A DNA stretch of 64,000 nucleotides, taken from contig JAJDEI010000079.1 of the NCBI GenBank assembly GCA_029259845.1, forward strand, positions 31,713 to 95,712, read 5' to 3'. Source of the stretch: Planctomycetaceae bacterium (GTDB taxonomy: Bacteria > Planctomycetota > Planctomycetia > Planctomycetales > Planctomycetaceae). A model generated the notes under the pieces. That model worked only from the letters and a program-made list of their open reading frames with translations. It was not told the origin of the DNA and did not search any database. The translations under genes and the position numbers were made by a program. Positions 62,183 to 64,000 of the stretch are shown in pieces (positions within the stretch are counted from its first letter, which is position 1; each line of letters opens with the position of its first letter).

Positions 62183-62634
62183 CGACAGTCCGAACGTTCG
62201 ATAACCTTGAACCGTGCGAAGAGTTGCCGTCGTGACCGGCTCCTTCCGTGGCAGCCAGTACAACCCGGCCCGACCGTGCCGGTCTCAGTCGCCAGCGCAC
62301 GGACCGCAATTTCCCGGCGGGGACGACGTCTCCTCTCGCTTTATCGGGCGTCGGCCCTGCCGATCATGAGGGTTTCGCCGAATCTCCCGGTCATGACGAT
62401 TGTGCCGGCAGGGCACGCAGTGGGATCGGGTGCTTCAACATTCGGCCGATTCAAAGTCTCCTCATGGCCCGGATGGCGCACCGCCGCAGGTTTCAGCAAT
62501 TCGCTCATGACGGCGGTCGTTGATAGAATGGGGCACGCGAGAATTGCGGAATCGGGCCGCTCGCGGAATCCTGCGAACCAGGTGCTGCGACTTGAGACGC
62601 AGGAAAGACCGACAATTTCACGCCACAAATCCCA
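62183..62634. other. Divergent intergenic region, ExeB-like gene / rlmN
   Basis: About 450 bases with promoters for both genes. The frame of the membrane protein stays open here to 62263. No other gene is supported. Confidence 0.4.
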
Positions 62635-63708
62635 ATGACCTCAGTGACAACATCCCCTCGGCGTCTGCTGGATCTCGACCGCGCCGGTCTTTCCGCCTGG
62701 TGTGCGGCTCAGGGAGAAGCCCCGTACCGGGCGGACCAGATTCGGCGCTGGGTGTACGGTAAGCGGGTCAACACATTTGACGACATGCACGATGTCCCCG
62801 CCGGTTTGCGGGCCAAGCTGCACGAACACTTCACGCTGTTCGAATCCCAAATTGTGCGGCATCAGGTTGCCTCTGACCGAACCGAAAAACTGCTGTGCGA
62901 ACTGGCGGATGGAGAACACGTTGAGTGCGTGCTCATGCGGGAAACGCAGCGCCGGACCGTTTGCCTGAGCACGCAAGTCGGCTGCGCGATGGGGTGTGTC
63001 TTCTGCGCAAGCGGACTGAACGGCGTGAAACGCAACCTGTCGACCGGCGAAATTCTGGAACAGGTGCTCCGGCTCGATCGTCTGCTCGCGGCGGACGAGC
63101 GGATCACGAATGTCGTGGTCATGGGAATTGGCGAGCCGCTGGCGAATCTCAACGCACTGTTGCCGGCACTGGCGACGCTCAATGAGAAAGGAGGCCTCGG
63201 CTTGGGAGCGCGGAGGATGACCGTCTCGACGGTCGGATTGCCGGAAGGCATTCGCCAACTGGCCGCACATGGGAAGCCGTTCAACCTGGCGGTCTCCCTG
63301 CATGCTCCCAATGACGAACTCCGCAACCGCATCGTGCCAGTCAACGCCCGCATCGGCATCGACGCCATACTCGCGGCGACCGACGATTACTTTCAATCGA
63401 CCGGGCGGCGCGTGACTTACGAATATGTCTTGCTGCGCGGCCTCAACGACGCCGAGGAGCACGCCCGGCAACTCGGCGGGTTGCTCGCCCGCCGCAACGC
63501 CCACGTCAATCTCATCCCGATGAATCCGGTCGAACCGCTCGACATGGCGGCTCCCTCGGCTGTGCAGACCGCAAAATTTGTCGACACCCTGGAACGCGCC
63601 GGCGTCAACGTCACGGTCCGCAAGCGAAAAGGGGCCGACATCGAAGCCGCCTGCGGCCAATTGCGACTCCAAACAGAGACTGTCCCGCTCGACGTCGTCG
63701 CCGGATGA
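62635..63708 (+). CDS. rlmN: 23S rRNA (adenine-2503-C2)-methyltransferase
   Basis: A radical-SAM enzyme that methylates A2503 of 23S rRNA and A37 of some tRNAs. The 357-residue protein has the N-terminal accessory domain, the Fe-S motif CAMGCVFC (Cys117, Cys121, Cys124), VVVMGIGEPLANLNALLPAL, NLAVSLHAPNDELRNRIVPVN and the second catalytic cysteine Cys340 in the tail ADIEAACGQL. ATG at 62635 is the only good start. It is divergent from the secretion-type gene pair. Confidence 0.96.
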   Translation: MTSVTTSPRRLLDLDRAGLSAWCAAQGEAPYRADQIRRWVYGKRVNTFDDMHDVPAGLRAKLHEHFTLFESQIVRHQVASDRTEKLLCELADGEHVECVLMRETQRRTVCLSTQVGCAMGCVFCASGLNGVKRNLSTGEILEQVLRLDRLLAADERITNVVVMGIGEPLANLNALLPALATLNEKGGLGLGARRMTVSTVGLPEGIRQLAAHGKPFNLAVSLHAPNDELRNRIVPVNARIGIDAILAATDDYFQSTGRRVTYEYVLLRGLNDAEEHARQLGGLLARRNAHVNLIPMNPVEPLDMAAPSAVQTAKFVDTLERAGVNVTVRKRKGADIEAACGQLRLQTETVPLDVVAG

Positions 63709-63898
63709 TGCAAACGGACTGCAACGGAATCACATCGCGAACCAGAACGAAAACCAGAGCCCGGAGCGTTAGACGGGTTAATCGGTGACTGCCTGTTCGC
63801 CCTGCTCACGCACCGCCGCACGTCAGGTCGCCCCCATCGGACGAAAAATCGGAGACTTCGGGGTCAGATCCGAATGGCACTTGAACTACTGTAAGCCG
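63709..63898. other. Intergenic region before the right-edge transposase tail
   Basis: About 190 bases with no gene. The last 60 bases of it (GGGGTCAGATCC...) may be the end of the insertion sequence whose transposase tail follows. Confidence 0.35.
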
Positions 63899-64000
63899 TT
63901 AGGCTGCGTGGCGTTTGTAGTCGGCTCGGGGCTTTTGCATAAGCTTGTAGTTTTTGGGGCGGCGTTTTTTGACACGCGGTTCCTCGCGGTCGGGGCGGTT
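63899..64000 (-). mobile_element. C-terminal tail of a probable IS transposase (rest outside window)
   Basis: Minus-strand codons from the right edge read NRPDREEPRVKKRRPKNYKL and then MQKPRADYKRHAA, ending in TAA at 63899-63901. The Arg/Lys-rich KRRPKNY...KPR pattern is the usual C-terminus of IS4-type transposases. Only 33 residues are visible, so the family is a best guess. The terminal repeat of the element was not identified. Confidence 0.5.

Noticed and set aside
62641..63672. Minus-strand open frame of about 340 codons
   Set aside because: Antisense to rlmN with its intact radical-SAM motifs.
1..64000. CRISPR array or tRNA/rRNA gene
   Set aside because: No regularly spaced direct repeats or tRNA-like cloverleaf with CCA and TTCRA signals were noticed; a covariance-model search was not possible here.

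Overview
The window looks like chromosomal DNA of a high-G+C planctomycete. The clearest markers are the operon of a DUF1549/DUF1553 protein, a Tat-exported DUF1501 protein and a WD40 protein, a PEP-CTERM secreted protein, very long soluble or coiled-coil extensions on otherwise ordinary proteins, and several short inverted-repeat elements in intergenic DNA. Species cannot be named from the sequence alone.

Layout. 1-3.7 kb: the 5' part of alanine dehydrogenase, ribosome recycling factor, a small basic protein, a secreted c-haem DUF3365 protein and an NsrR-like Rrf2 repressor. 3.9-5.8 kb: a two-gene module of an AAA ATPase and a TOPRIM-like (DUF4276-type) protein, which has the form of an anti-phage system. 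6.1-12.5 kb: fabI, then divergently the DUF1549/1553 - DUF1501 - WD40 operon.

12.7-53.6 kb is almost entirely on the minus strand and forms a surface-polysaccharide locus. Reading in the direction of transcription it has a PEP-CTERM protein, a Wzy/ligase-type membrane protein with a TPR-like tail, a WecA/MraY-type initiating phosphoglycosyltransferase with a soluble tail, a NusG/RfaH-like antiterminator, an ABC-2 exporter (Wzm/Wzt), about a dozen glycosyltransferases, several methyltransferases (two FkbM), sugar-nucleotide enzymes (gmd, a wecE-like aminotransferase, an epimerase), a multi-pass polymerase-like protein, a heparinase II/III-type enzyme, two DUF218 proteins and a Wzz/BY-kinase. 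Many gene junctions are ATGA, GTGA or TAATG overlaps, so long stretches are co-translated. A likely scheme is: WecA-like protein primes undecaprenyl phosphate, the glycosyltransferases and methyltransferases build the chain, Wzm/Wzt and/or the Wzy/BY-kinase machinery exports or polymerises it, and the antiterminator lets RNA polymerase read the long operon.

53.9-64 kb: aspS, a MOSC protein, an MFS nucleoside-type permease, a pilin-like small membrane protein, a conserved planctomycete protein with a possible PD-(D/E)XK core, an ExeA-like ATPase with an ExeB-like membrane partner, rlmN, and at the right edge the C-terminal tail of a probable transposase. I saw no tRNA, rRNA or CRISPR array. 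Six intergenic inverted-repeat elements are described separately.
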